Assembly: GCA_944323115.1 (NCBI GenBank)
Contig: CALURG010000012.1
Span: forward strand, 1-64,000
DNA length: 64,000 nucleotides
Reading direction: 5' to 3'
From: Candidatus Gastranaerophilales bacterium
GTDB taxonomy: Bacteria; Cyanobacteriota; Vampirovibrionia; Gastranaerophilales; Gastranaerophilaceae
Position numbers and translations under genes: made by a program. The notes beneath the pieces were generated by a model. That model had not been told where the DNA came from. It saw only the letters and a program-made list of their open reading frames with translations, and made no database searches. Numbering within the stretch: the stretch's first letter is position 1; each line of letters starts with the position of its first letter. Below, one piece after another: positions 61,314-64,000 of this stretch.

Positions 61314-62663
61314 CTACCTGTCTTCTACGCTGATTATGTGTGTCGGAATATCTTTTACCCTCAATTTTTCACTGAGGCAAATTTGGGGCACCCAAAGGGC
61401 TTCATCACCTTTGCATAAAAGCATGATATCATTTCTTTCAAATTTATCTACCCCTTTGTTTATAAACAATTTTTTCAGTTTCATATTTTCAGACATCCCG
61501 AACGGCTGGATTTTGTCTCCTTCTTTTCTTGTCCGCAAGGTCAATTCAAAATTTTTATCCAAATTTACATACGCTTTTTTTTCTTTTTCCGAAGGAAATT
61601 TTGGTACTGTTTTTTCTTTGTATTCTTCAATTTTGAAAATTTTATTTTTGAATTTATAACAACCGCATCTGACTATTTTTATCTCAAGTGTGTTTTTCTT
61701 TTGCAATATGTTATCTATTAAATATATTTTCTCTTTTGAAACACTCAGCCACAAATTTGTTGTCAAAGACAAAGTTTTTTGTGCTTTTATTTTTGAATTT
61801 TCCTGTATAAAAGAATAAATTTCTTCAACTTTTTTTGAGTCGTAATCAATATTGTTTTCTATCAAAAATTCAAGAATAAACTTGTTTTGCAAATCTTTTG
61901 AAAGAGAAACAAATTTTTTTGTGTCAAATCCATTTTCTTTTTTTATATCTTCTTTAACTTTTGACATGTATTCTTTGATAATGTTCTGCTCTGAAATTGC
62001 AATTTTGGACAAACACAAGACAGAATCATCAATGTTTTGATTTAGTTTTTTCAAACGAAGAACAATTTCATGCCGTATAAAGTTTCTCGCATATTTTGTA
62101 TCATCGTTGCTTGAGTCATTGTTTGGAGTGAGTGAATTTTCTTCACAGTAATTCAAAATATCCTGTCTTGAAAACTCCATCAAGGGCCTGTAAATCCTGC
62201 AAGAATCAAGTCTTGAACATTCCTGTATACCGCAAAGGCCCAAAACACCCGTTCCTTTAGCAATTCTGTACAAAATAGTTTCCGTATTATCGGATTTTGT
62301 ATGTGCCAAAAAAAGCCCGTCAGCATTGAATTTTTTGTAATAATTTTTGAAAAAATCCTGCCTGTATTCTCTGGCTGCGGTTTCTGTTTTTTGTGTATTT
62401 TCAGGTAATGTTTCCGTGCAAAAAGATATCTTTTTTTCTTTGCAGAAAATTTCACAGTTCTCTTGTTCTTTTTGGGCTTCTTCACCACGCCAATTGTGAT
62501 TTAGGTGTAATGCAATAATTTTAAAACCGATTTCTTGAGATATTTTGTGCAAAATATCCAGCAGGCACATTGAATCATAACCGCCGGAAAACCCAACAAG
62601 AAAAGTTTTTTTTTCGTCAAGTAATTTATATTTTTCTAAAAAATTTTTGATTTTGTTTTGCAT
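61314..62663 (-). CDS. tilS: tRNA(Ile)-lysidine synthetase
   Basis: Converts the wobble C of tRNA-Ile(CAU) to lysidine using ATP and lysine. 449 residues. P-loop SGGYDS (26-31, PP-ATPase), LHLNHNWRGEEAQKEQENCEIFCKE, AAREYRQDFF, LAHTKSDNTETILYRIAKGTG and IYRPLMEFSRQDI complete the N-terminal domain. The C-terminal part ends with RTRKEGDKIQPFGMSENMKLKKLFINKGV. Coupled to hpt. Confidence 0.95.
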   Translation of the reverse strand: MQNKIKNFLEKYKLLDEKKTFLVGFSGGYDSMCLLDILHKISQEIGFKIIALHLNHNWRGEEAQKEQENCEIFCKEKKISFCTETLPENTQKTETAAREYRQDFFKNYYKKFNADGLFLAHTKSDNTETILYRIAKGTGVLGLCGIQECSRLDSCRIYRPLMEFSRQDILNYCEENSLTPNNDSSNDDTKYARNFIRHEIVLRLKKLNQNIDDSVLCLSKIAISEQNIIKEYMSKVKEDIKKENGFDTKKFVSLSKDLQNKFILEFLIENNIDYDSKKVEEIYSFIQENSKIKAQKTLSLTTNLWLSVSKEKIYLIDNILQKKNTLEIKIVRCGCYKFKNKIFKIEEYKEKTVPKFPSEKEKKAYVNLDKNFELTLRTRKEGDKIQPFGMSENMKLKKLFINKGVDKFERNDIMLLCKGDEALWVPQICLSEKLRVKDIPTHIISVEDR

Positions 62664-62704
62664 ATTTTTTGAATAGCCGGGAATAATATACTAAATTATA
62701 TCGC

Positions 62705-62740
62705 AAAAAAAAGCTTCTTTTTTCAAAGAAGCTTTTTTAA
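62705..62740 (-). terminator. Terminator of the HEAT-repeat gene
   Basis: A 14-bp perfect stem AAAAAAGCTTCTTT/AAAGAAGCTTTTTT with TTTC loop and A/T flanks. Can function on both strands; placed after the HEAT gene (reverse). Confidence 0.9.
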
Positions 62741-62771
62741 ATTCTGGTTCAAATGTCATTTTCAAACCGGA

Positions 62772-63626
62772 TTACACACCGGCTGCTTTCTTTTGCGGTG
62801 CAGCACCGGGAATAGCCTGCCAGTTTGCAGCCATGATTTTTTTGAATGATTTCAAAGCTGTGTCTTCGAGTTCACCAAGTTCATCAGCTGCCATAATGAG
62901 TTCTCTCAACGGCATCAATGCTCTTTGGTCTCTCAAAACACCCAATGCAGCAGCTGCACCGGCTCTGACAAGATCATTTTCTTTTTTGTTTTGCATAACT
63001 TCAATCAAAGCAGGAACTGCTTTTTTGTCATTTAATTTACCGAGAGAAGTTACTGCATAGATTCTGACATTTACCCATTCATCGTTCAGCATAGTGATAA
63101 TTTTATCAACTGCTTTCGGGTTTCCAATTTCGCCAAGTGCTCTTGTTGCATCGCATCTTACGTTAACTTTTTCGTGATCCAAAGATTCCATAAGAGCATC
63201 TGTAGCAACATCACCGATTTCGATAAGAGCATCGGTAGCAGTGATACAAACCTGAGGGTTTTCGTCGTTAAGTGCTTCAACAAGCGGTTCAACAACTTCT
63301 TTTCCGCCGAGACGACCGAGAGCACGAGCAGCACGTACACGAACATCGACGTTTCTGTCTTCTCTCAAAGACTCGATAAGCGGAATAGTAGCGTTTACAT
63401 CTCCGAGTTCACCGAGAGCTCTTGCTGCATAAAGGCGAACCGAACCGTTTTTGTCATTTTTCAAGACATCAATAAGCGGTTCAACAGCTTGGGAATCACC
63501 TATTTCACCAAGAACTCGAGCCGCATTATATCTGACTTTTTCAGAATTGCTTGTTTTTAAATCTTTTAACAATTCTTCAAATGATTTTTTTGCTTGTTTT
63601 TTTCTTGAGTTCACACTAATTGTCAT
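62772..63626 (-). CDS. HEAT-repeat protein (PBS-lyase-like repeats)
   Basis: 284 residues made of about eight ~31-residue HEAT repeats of the phycobilisome-lyase-like type, each with the pattern VR..AARALGELGD..AV.PLI..L.D (for example VRLYAARALGELGD, VRVRAARALGRLGG, VRCDATRALGEIGN). Such solenoids are protein-protein scaffolds; no catalytic residues are visible and the C-terminal ~25 residues are Ala/Lys-rich. GGAGG lies 7 bases before the ATG. Monocistronic between its own long leader and terminator. Confidence 0.85.
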   Translation of the reverse strand: MTISVNSRKKQAKKSFEELLKDLKTSNSEKVRYNAARVLGEIGDSQAVEPLIDVLKNDKNGSVRLYAARALGELGDVNATIPLIESLREDRNVDVRVRAARALGRLGGKEVVEPLVEALNDENPQVCITATDALIEIGDVATDALMESLDHEKVNVRCDATRALGEIGNPKAVDKIITMLNDEWVNVRIYAVTSLGKLNDKKAVPALIEVMQNKKENDLVRAGAAAALGVLRDQRALMPLRELIMAADELGELEDTALKSFKKIMAANWQAIPGAAPQKKAAGV

Positions 63627-64000
63627 GTCTTTCCTCCGACATTACCTACTTTAAAAAATTCCTACATATATAATAAAAACTTTATTTTTAAAATAATTGA
63701 CTTTTTTTCATCTATTGTAAACGATATCTTTACATTTTAAATTAAGGGTAAAGAGAACACTTATTTTTTCTCTGTTTTTATATTATATCATTTTTTTTGA
63801 CTCTGTGAAGACCACATGTCTCTATTTAAACCAAAAAAAGTAAATTGTTTTTTTAATAATTGAGTTGTTTGTTTAAAATAATATAGAGAAATTTAATTAA
63901 CTTTGTAACAAATTTTTAACATTTAGCAAAAAGCGGCAAAACATGCTATTTAACGGTTTATTGTCCTGTTCAGTTTACCCTTCACTCTTCCGTACAATTC
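63627..64000. other. AT-rich intergenic right edge
   Basis: 374 bases upstream of the HEAT gene. Very AT-rich, with several TATAAT-like boxes (TATAATATA on the reverse strand near 63790) but no clear -35 pairing. No open frame, RNA or repeat is supported. Confidence 0.5.

Overview
The window is AT-rich chromosomal DNA from a Gram-negative-type bacterium. It carries lpxK, two ADP-heptose-type glycosyltransferases, a meso-DAP-type murE, a flagellar hook/FliJ cluster, and a tmRNA with no encoded CCA. Many genes have weak or no Shine-Dalgarno sequence. Several proteins carry N-terminal 'SFKG/SFGG/NFKS' motifs, and there are long lineage-type hypothetical proteins. I infer a gut Melainabacteria/Vampirovibrionia lineage (Candidatus Gastranaerophilales-like). 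This rests on gene style and tmRNA form, not on a database search.

Layout. 0-7 kb: an EF-hand protein, gmk, aroF, an Orn/Lys/Arg-type decarboxylase, and a reverse-strand flagellar operon (FliJ, FliK-like, hook/basal-body protein). 7.1-13.5 kb: a tightly packed three-gene operon of two related membrane proteins and a GH13 amylase-family enzyme, the most distinctive protein-coding locus here. 14-18 kb: rsgA, polyprenyl synthase, divergent PAP2 protein and an orphan histidine kinase, then two nitroreductase-family genes (one secreted). 19-26 kb, reverse strand: dnaA with a STAS-like gene, then heptosyltransferase, lpxK and comEC. 26-32 kb: an alanine-rich coiled-coil protein split by a -1 frameshift at an A8 run, an HxlR regulator and two membrane-linked glycosyltransferases.

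32-37 kb is an accessory, repeat-rich island. It contains the tmRNA gene ssrA (reverse strand, 34414-34829), five copies of a ~60-bp double-hairpin repeat, a 67-bp duplication of the ssrA promoter/5' end, a 15-bp repeat of the ssrA 3' end, two XRE regulators, a small membrane protein and a kinase-like protein. 37-41 kb holds GT32, LicD, a collapsed GT2 gene, a methyltransferase and an SFKG-motif protein.

41-64 kb returns to housekeeping. Reverse-strand operons are GNAT/heptosyltransferase/AddB-like/AddA-like; recA; ftsI-murE-smpB; a YhaM-like nuclease; a GlpT/UhpT-family carrier; tilS-hpt; and a HEAT-repeat protein. On the forward strand are a sugar nucleotidyltransferase, a 44-aa gene behind a long leader, an ArsB/NhaD-type transporter and an HD hydrolase. 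smpB and ssrA together supply trans-translation. The heptosyltransferases, lpxK, GT32, LicD, GT2, the nucleotidyltransferase and the GT39-like protein together serve envelope glycan synthesis. No rRNA, tRNA, CRISPR array, transposase or integrase was found.
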